Positions 19,278 to 28,532 of a stretch of DNA of 64,000 nucleotides are shown one piece after another. Within the stretch, counting starts at the first letter, position 1. Every line of letters begins with the position of its first letter. Position numbers and translations under genes: made by a program. The notes below the pieces were generated by a model. That model searched no databases. It was not told the origin of the DNA and worked only from the letters and a program-made list of their open reading frames with translations. This stretch comes from Rheinheimera sp. EpRS3 (GTDB taxonomy: Bacteria > Pseudomonadota > Gammaproteobacteria > Enterobacterales > Alteromonadaceae), in NCBI RefSeq assembly GCF_001513785.1, contig NZ_LNQS01000008.1, forward strand, positions 248,001-312,000, read 5' to 3'.

Positions 19278-19651
19278 GCAGCCCAAAACGTTCAGATGAG
19301 CCGGTTTGGTGGAGCCTGTTTAGCGCCGGTGGCGTGTGCTTTGCGGTATTTCTGCCGGGGTTAATACTGGCACTGGGGATCTTGTGGCCGCTGGGGCTGC
19401 TTAATTCGTCCGTTCTGCAATACGCTCAGCTACTGTCATTATTGCAAAGCGGCTACGGTTTAACCGGGCTGGCTTTTACCGGCGCGGTAATTTGCTTACC
19501 GCTGTTTCATGCGGCACATCGTATTCACCATGGTTTGCATGATCTAAAGTGCGGTTACTCCAGTGCTACTAAGCTGTTGTGTTATGGCACGGCAGGCTTA
19601 CTTAGCGTGCTGGCACTGTATTTTACACTCTCACTGCTACTTAAGTATTGA
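19274..19651 (+). CDS. frdD: Fumarate reductase membrane anchor subunit D
   Basis: The 125-residue, three-span protein begins [20 protein letters not shown], the same KRSDEPV(F/W)W opening as E. coli FrdD. It ends with the conserved [14 protein letters not shown] helix. The start at 19274 is fixed by the ATGA overlap with frdC. A longer frame opening at 19040 runs through frdC in another frame and is not its N-terminus. Confidence 0.93.
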   Translation: [125 protein letters not shown]

Positions 19652-19749
19652 TACCGACGCCTATTAATTTCAGCGTGTCGCTAATCAGCAACAGGCTATG
19701 CATATGATTTGTAAAGATAAAAACTCATTACGGTGTCAAGTGACTGCTA

Positions 19750-19781
19750 TTTGCGACAGCTGAAGCAAGCTGGCGCGCAAA
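19750..19781 (+). promoter_or_regulatory. Inverted repeat, possible enhancer site for a sigma-54 activator
   Basis: TTTGCG at 19750-19755 pairs with CGCAAA at 19776-19781, and CAGCT at 19757-19761 with AGCTG at 19768-19772. The centre lies about 94 bases upstream of the start point predicted for the sigma-54 promoter at 19832. Bacterial enhancer-binding proteins such as PspF commonly bind at this distance. The link is inferred from position. Confidence 0.4.
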
Positions 19782-19831
19782 ACACCGCACCATATAAGAA
19801 TAAGCTATTGTAAATAATAATATTTTTATTT

Positions 19832-19848
19832 TTGGCACGGCATCTGCA
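19832..19848 (+). promoter_or_regulatory. Sigma-54 promoter of the 59-residue secreted protein gene
   Basis: TTGGCACG-GCAT-CTGCA fits the consensus TTGGCACG-N4-TTGCA with one mismatch. The GG and GC doublets are 12 bases apart, as the -24/-12 geometry requires. The predicted start near 19860 leaves a leader of about 29 bases with a GGAGACGG ribosome site. Confidence 0.75.
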
Positions 19849-19888
19849 ATTGCTATAACAAGATTGCAAGAAAAGCCGGAGACGGAAA

Positions 19889-20068
19889 ATGAAAAAAGTC
19901 CTTATTACTGCCCTGTTATTACTAAGCGCCAATCTGGTACTGGCAAATGAATTTCTGAATAAGGTAAATCAGCAGGATCAACCACAAACAGCGATGCTGT
20001 CTGAGGCTGAATTAGCAGCTCAGGAAGAACTTAGTGCAGCGTTATCTGCCAATGCAGAATTGCCTTAA
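19889..20068 (+). CDS. Small secreted protein of unknown function
   Basis: The frame encodes 59 residues. A clear signal peptide, MKKVLITALLLLSANLVLA, is followed by about 40 polar, Glu/Gln/Ala-rich residues ending in SANAELP. The likely cleavage is before NEF. A GGAGACGG ribosome site lies four bases upstream. A strong sigma-54 promoter precedes it and a hairpin follows at 20101-20120, so it seems to be a single-gene unit. I recognise no family. Its export and alternative promoter suggest an envelope-stress or nutrient response, which is inference. Confidence 0.7.
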   Translation: MKKVLITALLLLSANLVLANEFLNKVNQQDQPQTAMLSEAELAAQEELSAALSANAELP

Positions 20069-20100
20069 AGCGTTGCCCTAACAAGAGTTGTTTTAAAAGT

Positions 20101-20120
20101 ACGGGTGGCAAGCCACCCGT
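20101..20120. terminator. Terminator between convergent small genes
   Basis: ACGGGTGG at 20101-20108 pairs perfectly with CCACCCGT at 20113-20120 around CAAG. On the minus strand ACTTTTAAAA follows, which suits the TM2-like gene ending at 20125. It may also serve the plus-strand gene ending at 20068. Confidence 0.6.
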
Positions 20121-20124
20121 TCAG

Positions 20125-20349
20125 CTAAAAGCCGGATCTGAATTTTGCCGCATCGATAATGGCCCAAAGATGGGCAATAACCGCGATAATGCCTGGTATC
20201 ACTAAAAACCATAAAGCATAGCCCGCTACACACACCAGAAAAAAGATAATTGCAGCAAATATACGGCCCTGTACTAACTGGCCTAAGCCCGGAATAAACA
20301 CGTTACATAGTGCAGCAACAACATTGCCACCTGAACCCTGACCTGCCAT
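20125..20349 (-). CDS. TM2-domain-like small membrane protein
   Basis: The 74-residue protein begins with a glycine-rich stretch. It has the segment NVFIPGLGQLVQGR, which resembles the turn of TM2-domain proteins, and two hydrophobic helices (about 27-42 and 44-62). GGGGA lies before the ATG. The gene starts 31 bases after the DUF2959 gene and is probably cotranscribed. Function is unknown. Confidence 0.65.
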   Translation of the reverse strand: MAGQGSGGNVVAALCNVFIPGLGQLVQGRIFAAIIFFLVCVAGYALWFLVIPGIIAVIAHLWAIIDAAKFRSGF

Positions 20350-20380
20350 AACTTTCCCCTATCGATTACTGTTTAATATA

Positions 20381-21019
20381 TTACTGCTTTAACGCTGCAA
20401 CAAACTGCTCTGACTGTGTAATGGCGTTATTCATGTCATCAATCAGGCGGTTAATGTCTTTTTGCACAGTATTAAACTCACCCTGTAAAGCGCCAATAGC
20501 TTTCGCGTTCAGATTATGTTTTAAATACAATGAATTGTCTCTGAGCGATGCCAATACAGGCTGCATACTTTGCTCGGCCCGGCGCATGGTTTTTAGCAGG
20601 CTGCTGTACTGGCGTCTGGTATCTGCCAGCTTTTTTTTACTATCTTGCTTTAACCTGGCGTTAGTATACTGATCCAGCTCGTCTTGCCATTCATCAAACA
20701 AAGCCTCTGCTACCGCTTCAATACTGTTGATCCGCTGACTGACATCCTCAGCCGCTGCACTGCAGGCCTGATACTCACTGTCAGTCGCTACATACATCCG
20801 CTGTAAATCGCCGCCATCAAATTTAATCAGGTCGCTAAACTGCTCCAGAGCTGATTTAAACTGCTTTTGTGCATCCTGTTGCGACTCCTGCGCTTCTTCT
20901 ACGCGGTCGACCAGAATATCGCGCTTGTGCACGCCCACTTTTTCCATCGCAGAATAATAAGCGCTCTGACAACCAGTAACGCTGAGTAACAAAGGGAGTA
21001 AAAGCCAAGCATAACGCAT
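20381..21019 (-). CDS. DUF2959 family lipoprotein
   Basis: I chose ATG 21019 because it gives a lipoprotein signal, MRYAWLLLPLLLSVTGC, with the lipobox LSVTGC. Upstream codons to 21181 show no export signal and run into panP. The 212-residue product is mostly long charged helices after AMEKVGVHKRDILVDRVEEA, the conserved opening of DUF2959. The charge pattern suggests coiled coils on the periplasmic side. Function is unknown. Confidence 0.8.
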   Translation of the reverse strand: MRYAWLLLPLLLSVTGCQSAYYSAMEKVGVHKRDILVDRVEEAQESQQDAQKQFKSALEQFSDLIKFDGGDLQRMYVATDSEYQACSAAAEDVSQRINSIEAVAEALFDEWQDELDQYTNARLKQDSKKKLADTRRQYSSLLKTMRRAEQSMQPVLASLRDNSLYLKHNLNAKAIGALQGEFNTVQKDINRLIDDMNNAITQSEQFVAALKQ

Positions 21020-21089
21020 AAAATCAGTCCGTTGCCTAAAGGTAATGCCTGATAATAGCCTGTCATGCCGCTTAGAACAAACCCGAATG

Positions 21090-22754
21090 TCAGGCAGCCA
21101 GCTCTTTGGCAAGTTGCAGCAGCTTGGGATAAAACTCTTTATCCAGTTGCGCCAGCTGATCCTGCTCAACCAGAACATCATGCAGAATTTGCTCAGTGGT
21201 TAGCGGGTTAGCCAATACCACGCGGAATACTATAGTTTCCTGGCGCTGATAACGCGCCGGGGTTAAGCGGGTACGTGATACAAAAGACTTCCCCTCTTCG
21301 CGCTGGCGCTTCTGAATAAACTTTGTCAGGCCGTTTAGCAGCTCGTTAAAGCGCTGCAGTTGCTCCGGGGAGGCGTTAGCCATGGCTTTTTGCACCTGCG
21401 CCGGTACATAGCGGTAGGTGAGCAAACACAGCTCGGGCTCGGTGATCAGTTCAAAATCAATATTATGCGAAATTAAGGTAGCAAAATAACGCGCTTTTTC
21501 CAGGCTGCGGTTTATCAGTATCTCGTAGCCATCGCGGCCGATTACCTGCAAACAGGCATGCACCAGCATTGCCATGCCGGGGCGCGAGCCTTCGAGCGTC
21601 TGGCTGCCTAAATCTTTTGAGCCTTTACGCAGGATATATTCAGCGTGGTGCTCAATGGCATGCGCAGCAGAGGGGTGTTTAAACACCACCATACCGGCCC
21701 CCATAGGTACATACATTTGTTTGTGCGCATCTATGGTAACGGAATCTGCCCGTTCTATGCCGTTCAGTAAGTAGCGGTATTTTTCTGACAGCAAAGTCGC
21801 ACCGCCCCAGGCGGCATCGACATGGAAGTGACACTGATATTGCTCGGCTAAATCGGCCAGCTGGTGTAACGGATCAACATTACCGGTTTCGGTAGTACCG
21901 GCCACGCCAACTATAGCCAGTACGCGGATATTAGCGGCGCTAAGCTCGGCCATTTTTTCGGCCAGCAAGGCAGTATCAATTTTATTGTTCGCGTCGGTTT
22001 TAACCGCGATCAGTGACTCACGGCCTATACCCAGTACATCGGCCGCTTTACCCAATGAGTAATGGCCGCGCTCAGACACCAGGATTGCCAGGCCATCATA
22101 GCCGTAATGCTTCATCGCCTTATACAAGCCTTCACGGGCGATACCTTTAAAGTCGCCGTCAGCTTTTAGCAGGCGGTTACGCGCTATCCACAGCGCAGTA
22201 ATATTGGCGATAGTACCGCCAGAGCAAAACGCCCCCAGCGAATGGTTGGCACTGTGCATCCACTTTTTATAAAAGCCATCACCCTCGCCGTACACCAGAT
22301 GATGCATCATACCCAGCACCTGGCGCTCCATCGGAGTAAAGGCTTTAGAGGTTTCAATTTTTACCAGGTTCTGGTTCAGCCCCACCATCATTTTGGACAG
22401 CGATAAGACAAAATACGGCAGTGCTGACGTCATATGGCCGATAAAACTGGGCGCTGCGGTGTGTACCGAATGCGCCACCAGCTTTTGCATCAGGCTTTCG
22501 GCGTAATCCGAGACAAAGTTCGGCATTTGCGGGATTTGATGGGTTTGAAAATCGCGCTCAATTTGCCACAGCGGTTTTTCTACCGCCACGATACTTTCGC
22601 GCAAAAAGCCAGCCAGGTTCTGTGACAGGTTTTGCTCAATAATACTCAGCGTTGAGTCTGGCGCTTCCGGCACCGTAAAGATGCGCCATAAAGCTTCTTC
22701 AGAAGCGGTTGCCTGGCGTTTACTGGATTCTGTCATGCGCTTGCTACTCTGCAT
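21090..22754 (-). CDS. panP: Pyridoxal-dependent aspartate 1-decarboxylase (PanP type)
   Basis: This 554-residue group II PLP decarboxylase resembles the family proposed as a non-orthologous replacement of PanD and shown for Vibrio fischeri PanP to supply beta-alanine for pantothenate. The PLP lysine is about Lys345 in TIDAHKQMYVPMG. HVDAAWGGA and CSGGTIANITALW are also typical. The window has panB and panC but no panD. In E. coli panD lies between panC and yadH, and this gene lies in the matching place. M7 at 22736 is an alternative start. Glutamate decarboxylase activity cannot be excluded from sequence. Confidence 0.85.
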   Translation of the reverse strand: MQSSKRMTESSKRQATASEEALWRIFTVPEAPDSTLSIIEQNLSQNLAGFLRESIVAVEKPLWQIERDFQTHQIPQMPNFVSDYAESLMQKLVAHSVHTAAPSFIGHMTSALPYFVLSLSKMMVGLNQNLVKIETSKAFTPMERQVLGMMHHLVYGEGDGFYKKWMHSANHSLGAFCSGGTIANITALWIARNRLLKADGDFKGIAREGLYKAMKHYGYDGLAILVSERGHYSLGKAADVLGIGRESLIAVKTDANNKIDTALLAEKMAELSAANIRVLAIVGVAGTTETGNVDPLHQLADLAEQYQCHFHVDAAWGGATLLSEKYRYLLNGIERADSVTIDAHKQMYVPMGAGMVVFKHPSAAHAIEHHAEYILRKGSKDLGSQTLEGSRPGMAMLVHACLQVIGRDGYEILINRSLEKARYFATLISHNIDFELITEPELCLLTYRYVPAQVQKAMANASPEQLQRFNELLNGLTKFIQKRQREEGKSFVSRTRLTPARYQRQETIVFRVVLANPLTTEQILHDVLVEQDQLAQLDKEFYPKLLQLAKELAA

Positions 22755-22857
22755 ACGGTTTCAGCGGTTACTAAAACAGCCGGAAAATGGCGCTCACTTT
22801 ACTGCAAGCGCCGAAAAATGTCTGCAAAAAAATAGCCGCAAACATGGTAGAAGGATT

Positions 22858-22945
22858 GGTTTGCCCTAAGCCAACCGTTGAAGGCATGGATGCCTGAGTC
22901 GAGCCCCCAGGGACCGGGTTTACGGCGCGTTGGCGTGGGCAAACC
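22858..22945. repeat. Imperfect palindromic repeat element between yadH and panP
   Basis: GGTTTGCCC (22858-22866) and GCCAAC (22870-22875) pair with GTTGGC (22929-22934) and GGGCAAACC (22937-22945) across small internal loops. Inside are a second hairpin, AGGCA-TGGA-TGCCT, and CCC/GGG pairs. An 88-base, highly structured, non-coding block of this form fits the dispersed palindromic elements of marine gammaproteobacteria. I recall similar sequences but cannot search. A 68-codon minus-strand frame covering it looks spurious. Confidence 0.6.
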
Positions 22946-22960
22946 GATCCGTTAAGGTTG

Positions 22961-23734
22961 TTAGCTTCGCAGGCCAATGCCGCGGTTAATCAGGTACATG
23001 GCATAGCTAAACAACACGACAATAAAGCCCACCACCACCGCTAGCGCCAGCCACAGGCTAACGTCGGTTACGCCCAAAAAGCCATAACGAAACGCATTAA
23101 CCATATACACCACCGGATTTAACGCCGCCACATGCTGCCAGAAGCCAGGCAGCAAGGTTAATGAGTAAAACACACCGCCCAAATAGGTAAGTGGCGTAAG
23201 CACAAAGGTAGGAATAATGCTGATATCGTCAAAGGTTTTCGCATACACGGCGTTAATCAGGCCGCCCAGAGAAAACAGCATCGACGTTAGCGTAACGGTA
23301 ACGATAATTACCGCCAGGTTATGAATTTGAATTGTAACGAAAAACAGCGACAAAATAGTGACGATCAGCCCTACCAGCATGCCACGCGCCATACCGCCAC
23401 CAACAAAACCCAGCACAATAATGTAATTGGGCACCGGCGCTACCAGCAGCTCTTCCACGTTACGCTGAAACTTGGCACTGAAAAATGACGACGCCACATT
23501 GGCGTAAGAGTTAGTGATCACCGACATCATAATCAGGCCGGGTACAATAAACTCCATGTAGGTAAAACCGCCCATATCGCCAATGCGCGAACCGATTAAA
23601 CTGCCGAAGATAACAAAATACAACGTCATGGTAATGGCCGGCGGTACCAGGGTTTGCACCCAAATGCGCAAAAAGCGATTGGTTTCTTTATCCCAAATAC
23701 TTTTTAACGCTACCAGATAATTAGAGTTGCTCAT
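22961..23734 (-). CDS. yadH: ABC-2 type transporter permease YadH
   Basis: The 257-residue, six-span inner-membrane protein closely matches E. coli YadH (256 residues), including WVQTLVPPAITMTLYFVIFG, SRIGDMGGFTYMEFIVPG and LTPLTYLGGVFYSLTLLP. It pairs with YadG, whose stop it overlaps by four bases. The exported substrate is unknown. Confidence 0.95.
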   Translation of the reverse strand: MSNSNYLVALKSIWDKETNRFLRIWVQTLVPPAITMTLYFVIFGSLIGSRIGDMGGFTYMEFIVPGLIMMSVITNSYANVASSFFSAKFQRNVEELLVAPVPNYIIVLGFVGGGMARGMLVGLIVTILSLFFVTIQIHNLAVIIVTVTLTSMLFSLGGLINAVYAKTFDDISIIPTFVLTPLTYLGGVFYSLTLLPGFWQHVAALNPVVYMVNAFRYGFLGVTDVSLWLALAVVVGFIVVLFSYAMYLINRGIGLRS

Positions 23735-24657
23735 TTCGCACCTCCACGGCCATTCTCTACCAGCGACACAAACAATTCTTCCAGCCGGTTGGCTTTATTA
23801 CGCATGGATAACACCTTAATATCCTGGGCACTAAGCTGGGCAAAAATGGTGTTTAAGCCCTGTGCTTTCTCTACGTCGACTTCAATACTGTTACCGTCCA
23901 GCGTGCGCCAGTTAACACCTTCCAGTTTAAGTGCAGCAGGCTGTGTCGCGAGATCGAGCACAAAGGTCTCACGGGTCAGCTTGGCTAACAGCGTCTTCAT
24001 GCTGGTATTTTCAATAATCAGCCCTTTGTCGATAATGGCGATATTGCGACACAGGCTTTCGGCCTCTTCGAGGTAATGGGTGGTTAAAATAATAGTAACG
24101 CCCTGCTGGTTAATTTTGCGTAAGAACTCCCACATTGAGCGGCGCAGTTCGATATCAACACCCGCTGTCGGCTCATCCAGGATCAGCAGTTTTGGCTCGT
24201 GCATTAACGCGCGGGCTATCATTAAACGCCGTTTCATGCCGCCGGATAATTCGCGGGCACGGGCAGTACGTTTTTCCCACAAGCCCAGCTGACCGAGGTA
24301 TTTTTCAGCACGTTCAAGTGCCAGCTTTTTTGGTACACCGTAATAACCGGCCTGATTCACCACTATCTGCAATACGGTTTCAAACTGGTTAAAGTTAAAT
24401 TCCTGCGGCACTAAACCAAGCTGGCTTTTTGCTGCCTCGAGCTGAGTATCAATATCGTAATCAAATACTTTGATGCTGCCTTGCGACTTATTTACCAATG
24501 AACTGATAATACCAATAGTGGTACTTTTGCCTGCGCCGTTCGGGCCTAACAATGCAAAAAAATCGCCTTGGTTTACCTGTAAATCGATACCGCTTAATGC
24601 CACAGTACCGCTTTTATATACTTTATGCAGACCTTTGATATCTAACGCTAAACTCAA
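23731..24657 (-). CDS. yadG: ABC transporter ATP-binding protein YadG
   Basis: The 308-residue ATPase has Walker A GPNGAGKST, signature LSGGMKRR and Walker B LLILDEPTAGVD with the catalytic-Glu position. Length and order match E. coli yadG-yadH. It lies two bases downstream of ubiX and overlaps yadH (ATGA), so the four genes mpl-ubiX-yadG-yadH may form one transcript. Confidence 0.95.
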   Translation of the reverse strand: MSLALDIKGLHKVYKSGTVALSGIDLQVNQGDFFALLGPNGAGKSTTIGIISSLVNKSQGSIKVFDYDIDTQLEAAKSQLGLVPQEFNFNQFETVLQIVVNQAGYYGVPKKLALERAEKYLGQLGLWEKRTARARELSGGMKRRLMIARALMHEPKLLILDEPTAGVDIELRRSMWEFLRKINQQGVTIILTTHYLEEAESLCRNIAIIDKGLIIENTSMKTLLAKLTRETFVLDLATQPAALKLEGVNWRTLDGNSIEVDVEKAQGLNTIFAQLSAQDIKVLSMRNKANRLEELFVSLVENGRGGAK

Positions 24658-24659
24658 TG

Positions 24660-25295
24660 CTATTCTCCTGCTTTTGCGGCATCACCACTGTAACCCCAGC
24701 GGTTAAGTAACTGATGCGGCAGCTTAAGGTGGTCTAAAATGCGCGCCACCATAAAATCGACTAAATCGCTGATCTGTTTCGGCTGATGATAAAAACCCGG
24801 TGCTGCCGGCATAATAGTCACGCCCACACGCGCCAGCTTAAGTAAGTTTTCCAGATGAATGGCACTAAGCGGGCTTTCGCGTGGCACTAAGATCAACTGG
24901 CCGCCTTCTTTGATCACTACATCCGCAGCGCGCTCGATCAGGTTATCACTGGCACCGGTAGCAATCGCTGATACGGTACCGGTTGAGCAAGGGCAAATCA
25001 CCATTTGCCGCGGTGCAGCCGAGCCGGATGCTACCGGTGAAAACCAGTCATCTTTGCCGTACACTTTAAGCAAGCCGGCATCACAAGCAAAATGTTCCAG
25101 CAGCATCTGCGTACATTTGTCCGGTGCGGCCGGCAGTTTGACATCGTGTTCGGTGGCAAATACTACCCGTGCCGCGCTTGATACCAGCAAATGCACTTTA
25201 ATACCCTGGGCCAGCAATAACTCAAGTAAACGCCAACCATAAGGTGCGCCCGAGGCACCGCTAAAAGCCAGCGTGATCTCTTTTGCAGTTGTCAT
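24660..25295 (-). CDS. ubiX: Flavin prenyltransferase UbiX
   Basis: UbiX makes the prenylated FMN cofactor used by the UbiD decarboxylase in ubiquinone synthesis. The 211 residues begin [20 protein letters not shown], containing the flavin-binding GASG motif, and include CPCSTGT and VPRESPLS. I prefer ATG 25295 to the GTG four codons upstream because it matches the family N-terminus. A five-codon frame bridges the mpl stop and this ATG. Confidence 0.94.
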   Translation of the reverse strand: MTTAKEITLAFSGASGAPYGWRLLELLLAQGIKVHLLVSSAARVVFATEHDVKLPAAPDKCTQMLLEHFACDAGLLKVYGKDDWFSPVASGSAAPRQMVICPCSTGTVSAIATGASDNLIERAADVVIKEGGQLILVPRESPLSAIHLENLLKLARVGVTIMPAAPGFYHQPKQISDLVDFMVARILDHLKLPHQLLNRWGYSGDAAKAGE

Positions 25296-25308
25296 TTGTA
25301 TTTCCACA

Positions 25309-26667
25309 TTAGTGTTCCCATTTGCGTCTTAGCGCACTAATCAGCTTATCGTGAATGCCGCCAAAACCGCCGTTGCTCATAATGACAATACTGTCGCCTT
25401 GCTCTGCCTGCTCACATAACAAGCTCACTAAAGCGTCAATGTCTTGCGTTAATGTTGCTTTGGGCGTCAGCGCGCGGGTTAAGGCATCCAGCGACCAGTT
25501 GGCGTTGGCCGGTTCATACAAAAACACCAGATCGGCCAGTGCCAGCGACAGTGGCAGTGCCGCCTGATGCACACCCATACGCATAGTATTAGAGCGAGGC
25601 TCCAATACGGCCAGTACCCGGTTTTGGCCTACTTTATTACGGATACCCTGCAAGGTGGTGCTGATAGCAGTAGGATGATGGGCAAAATCGTCATATACCT
25701 TAATACCGGCCACATCAGCTTTTAGCTCCATCCGCCGTTTCGGCGCAATAAAGCGCGTTAATGCTTCCAGCGCTACGTCAACCGGCACACCGGCATGACG
25801 CGCTGCAGCAATAGCCATCACTGCGTTATCGACATTATGCTGGCCACTGAGTTGCCAGTTCAGCTCACCAAGTTGTTTGTCCTGATAGTACAAAGCAAAA
25901 TGGCTGCCATCAGTGCTAATTAGTTCGGCGCGCCAGTCAGTGCCGTAGCTCTGCCGCTCACTCCAGCACCCCATATCCAGCGTTTGTTTTACTGCCGGTG
26001 TATCTTCCGGCGACAACACCAAACCATTGGCTGGCACCATGCGCAGCAAATGGTGAAACTGGCGCTGAATGGCGGCTAAATCAGGGAAAATATCGGCGTG
26101 ATCATATTCCAGGTTATTAATAACTACAGTGCGCGGCCGGTAATGCACAAACTTAGAGCGTTTATCAAAAAAGGCGGTGTCGTATTCATCGGCTTCAATA
26201 ACAAAAAACGGCGACTCGCCAAGCCGGGCCGAGCAATCAAAATTCTGTGGGATTCCACCAATTAAAAAGCCCGGTTTTAAACCGGCGCATTCTAAAATCC
26301 AGGCCAGCATAGTGCTGGTGGTGGTTTTGCCATGGGTACCAGACACAGCCAGCACCCAGCGATCAAATAATACCTGCTCTGCCAGCCATTGCGGGCCTGA
26401 GGTGTAGCGTAAATTAGTATTTAATACATACTCTACCGCCGGGTTACCACGTGATAAGGCATTACCGATAATCACCATATCCGGCGCAGGCTCCAGCTGT
26501 GCCGGATCCCAGCCCTGGGTTAATTCAATGCCCAGTTGCTCCAGCTGGGTACTCATTGGCGGGTAGACATTGGCATCAGCGCCGGTCACTTTGTGGCCCA
26601 TTGCTTTGGCAATAGCGGCAATACCGCCCATAAAGGTGCCACAAATACCGAGAATATGAATATGCAT
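25309..26667 (-). CDS. mpl: UDP-N-acetylmuramate:L-Ala-gamma-D-Glu-meso-DAP ligase
   Basis: Mpl recycles the murein tripeptide by joining it to UDP-MurNAc. The 452-residue Mur ligase opens with [15 protein letters not shown], carries the P-loop SGTHGKTTT and the mid-domain [15 protein letters not shown], and ends with the Mur ligase C-terminal fold. It diverges from fbp. The neighbour pair fbp-mpl is also found in E. coli. Confidence 0.96.
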   Translation of the reverse strand: MHIHILGICGTFMGGIAAIAKAMGHKVTGADANVYPPMSTQLEQLGIELTQGWDPAQLEPAPDMVIIGNALSRGNPAVEYVLNTNLRYTSGPQWLAEQVLFDRWVLAVSGTHGKTTTSTMLAWILECAGLKPGFLIGGIPQNFDCSARLGESPFFVIEADEYDTAFFDKRSKFVHYRPRTVVINNLEYDHADIFPDLAAIQRQFHHLLRMVPANGLVLSPEDTPAVKQTLDMGCWSERQSYGTDWRAELISTDGSHFALYYQDKQLGELNWQLSGQHNVDNAVMAIAAARHAGVPVDVALEALTRFIAPKRRMELKADVAGIKVYDDFAHHPTAISTTLQGIRNKVGQNRVLAVLEPRSNTMRMGVHQAALPLSLALADLVFLYEPANANWSLDALTRALTPKATLTQDIDALVSLLCEQAEQGDSIVIMSNGGFGGIHDKLISALRRKWEH

Positions 26668-26810
26668 AAGTTATCCTGAAAATTAGCCGCAGCCATTGTA
26701 GCAAATGCGAACATTGCTGCAGTAACAACTGCAATTTGCGTAGAAATTCTTTAAAATACGCTGGCCTCTACCGCATTAGCAAAAATAATTACTGAGAAGG
26801 AACCACCAGC

Positions 26811-27782
26811 ATGCGCCGCATCTCGCCAGTATTGCAACAGGACGGAGTCGACAGCGACCTGATTTCACTGATTAAAACCATACTGGCAGCCTGCCGGGAA
26901 ATCTCTTTTCGTGTCAGTCAGGGCGAACTGGCTGGGGTATTAGGTTCTACCCTGGGTGAGAATATTCAAGGGGAAACACAGAAAAAACTCGATATTATTG
27001 CCAATGAATTGCTAAAAGAAGTGATTCTGGAAACCGGCGTTGTTAAAGCCATCAGCTCAGAAGAGGAAGATGACACCGTTGCCGGCAACCCAAACGGCAA
27101 ATATCTGGTGACGTTTGACCCACTGGATGGCTCATCTAACACTGATATCAATAGCTTAATCGGCACCATTTTCTCTATTTTGCCAGCGCAAGCCGATAAA
27201 GCTGCCGATGATGCCAGTCAGTTTTTACAGCCTGGCACGGCGCAGGTGGCAGCAGGTTATGTGCTGTATGGCCCGTCTACCATGCTGGCGTTAACCACCG
27301 GCAAAGGTACGCGGATATATACACTGGATAAAACTTATGGCGGCTTTTTGCTTACTGAAGAGCAAGCCGCCATTCCGAAATACACCGCCGAATTTGCGGT
27401 GAATATGTCGAACCAGCGCTACTGGCAACCGGCCATGCAAGCCTATATTGCTGATCTACTTAAAGGCAAAGAAGGCCCGCGCGGTAAAAACTACAATATG
27501 CGCTGGATAGCCGCTATGGTGGGTGATGTACACCGCGTATTATGCCGCGGCGGTATTTTTGCTTACCCGCGCGACACTAAAGATGCTACTAAGCCGGATA
27601 AACTGCGACTAATGTATGAAGCCAACCCGATGAGTTTTCTGGTAGAACAAGCCGGTGGTGTAAGCTCTACCGGTTATGAGCGCATTATGGACATAGTGCC
27701 CACTGATATTCACCAGCGCGTTGCGGTGATACTTGGCTCAAAGCACGAAGTAGAAAGCTGCATTGCCTATCATCAGCGATAG
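26811..27782 (+). CDS. fbp: Fructose-1,6-bisphosphatase class 1
   Basis: This gluconeogenic phosphatase has 323 residues. The metal-binding motif is [12 protein letters not shown], and upstream SSEEEDD supplies further ligands. The C-terminal block [12 protein letters not shown] is typical. AAGGA lies before the ATG. The 143-base gap to mpl contains TGCAGT-AACA-ACTGCA and a TAAAAT box at about 26750; no good -35 was found. Confidence 0.96.
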   Translation: MRRISPVLQQDGVDSDLISLIKTILAACREISFRVSQGELAGVLGSTLGENIQGETQKKLDIIANELLKEVILETGVVKAISSEEEDDTVAGNPNGKYLVTFDPLDGSSNTDINSLIGTIFSILPAQADKAADDASQFLQPGTAQVAAGYVLYGPSTMLALTTGKGTRIYTLDKTYGGFLLTEEQAAIPKYTAEFAVNMSNQRYWQPAMQAYIADLLKGKEGPRGKNYNMRWIAAMVGDVHRVLCRGGIFAYPRDTKDATKPDKLRLMYEANPMSFLVEQAGGVSSTGYERIMDIVPTDIHQRVAVILGSKHEVESCIAYHQR

Positions 27783-27851
27783 CCATTTTTATTGCCGGCG
27801 CTATAATAAGCGCCACTTTTAACCAAGCTTTTATCATTTAAGGACCAGGCC

Positions 27852-28379
27852 ATGAGCTTAAGCGATGTTGCAGCAGGTAAGAACCTGCCAGAAGAAATTA
27901 ACGTTATTATTGAAATTCCGGCCAATGCCGATCCTATCAAGTACGAAGTAGACAAAGATACCGGTACCGTTTGGGTAGACCGTTTTATGTCTACACCGAT
28001 GTTTTACCCGTGCAACTACGGCTTTGTAAACCAAACTTTATCACTGGATGGTGATCCGGTAGACGTATTGGTACCAACACCTTACCCACTGGTACCAGGC
28101 GCTGTGATTAAATGCCGCCCGGTAGGTGTGCTGTTTATGTCAGACGAAGCAGGCGAAGATGCGAAAGTTATCGCCGTACCGGTAAGCAAGCTGACCAAGT
28201 TGTACGACCATATTAAGGACATCAACGACGTGGACGAGCTGCTGAAAAAGCAAATTCAGCACTTCTTCGAGCGTTACAAAGAATTAGAAGCCGGTAAATG
28301 GGTTAAAGTAAATGGCTGGGGCGATGCTGCTGCTGCCAAAGCTGAAATTGTTACCTCATTTGAACGGGCTAAGAAATAA
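27852..28379 (+). CDS. ppa: Inorganic pyrophosphatase
   Basis: The soluble family I enzyme hydrolyses pyrophosphate and drives biosynthesis. The 175 residues include the DGDPVDVLV active-site signature. AAGGA precedes the ATG. A TATAAT at 27802-27807 sits within the inverted pair GGCGCT/AGCGCC in the gap after fbp, so ppa probably has its own promoter. A strong terminator follows. Confidence 0.97.
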   Translation: MSLSDVAAGKNLPEEINVIIEIPANADPIKYEVDKDTGTVWVDRFMSTPMFYPCNYGFVNQTLSLDGDPVDVLVPTPYPLVPGAVIKCRPVGVLFMSDEAGEDAKVIAVPVSKLTKLYDHIKDINDVDELLKKQIQHFFERYKELEAGKWVKVNGWGDAAAAKAEIVTSFERAKK

Positions 28380-28397
28380 CTATCTGCCTTTTGTAAC

Positions 28398-28423
28398 AAA
28401 GCCCGGCATTGTCCGGGCTTTTT
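28398..28423 (+). terminator. Rho-independent terminator of ppa
   Basis: AAAGCCCGG (28398-28406) and CCGGGCTTT (28413-28421) form a nine-pair stem around CATTGT, followed by Ts. Confidence 0.9.
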
Positions 28424-28532
28424 CATGGCGTGTACCCAGCAGACATAACCACAAGCATTTGCTTAAATAAAGCACTATACTGCGCCTGAATCTATTCTAA
28501 TAATAACTAACAAATTTACAGAGGCCAGCAGT

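Noticed and set aside
22771-22977. 68-codon minus-strand frame over the palindromic element
   Set aside because: Its sequence is set by the palindrome and it lacks a start context; such frames are commonly spurious calls on repeats.
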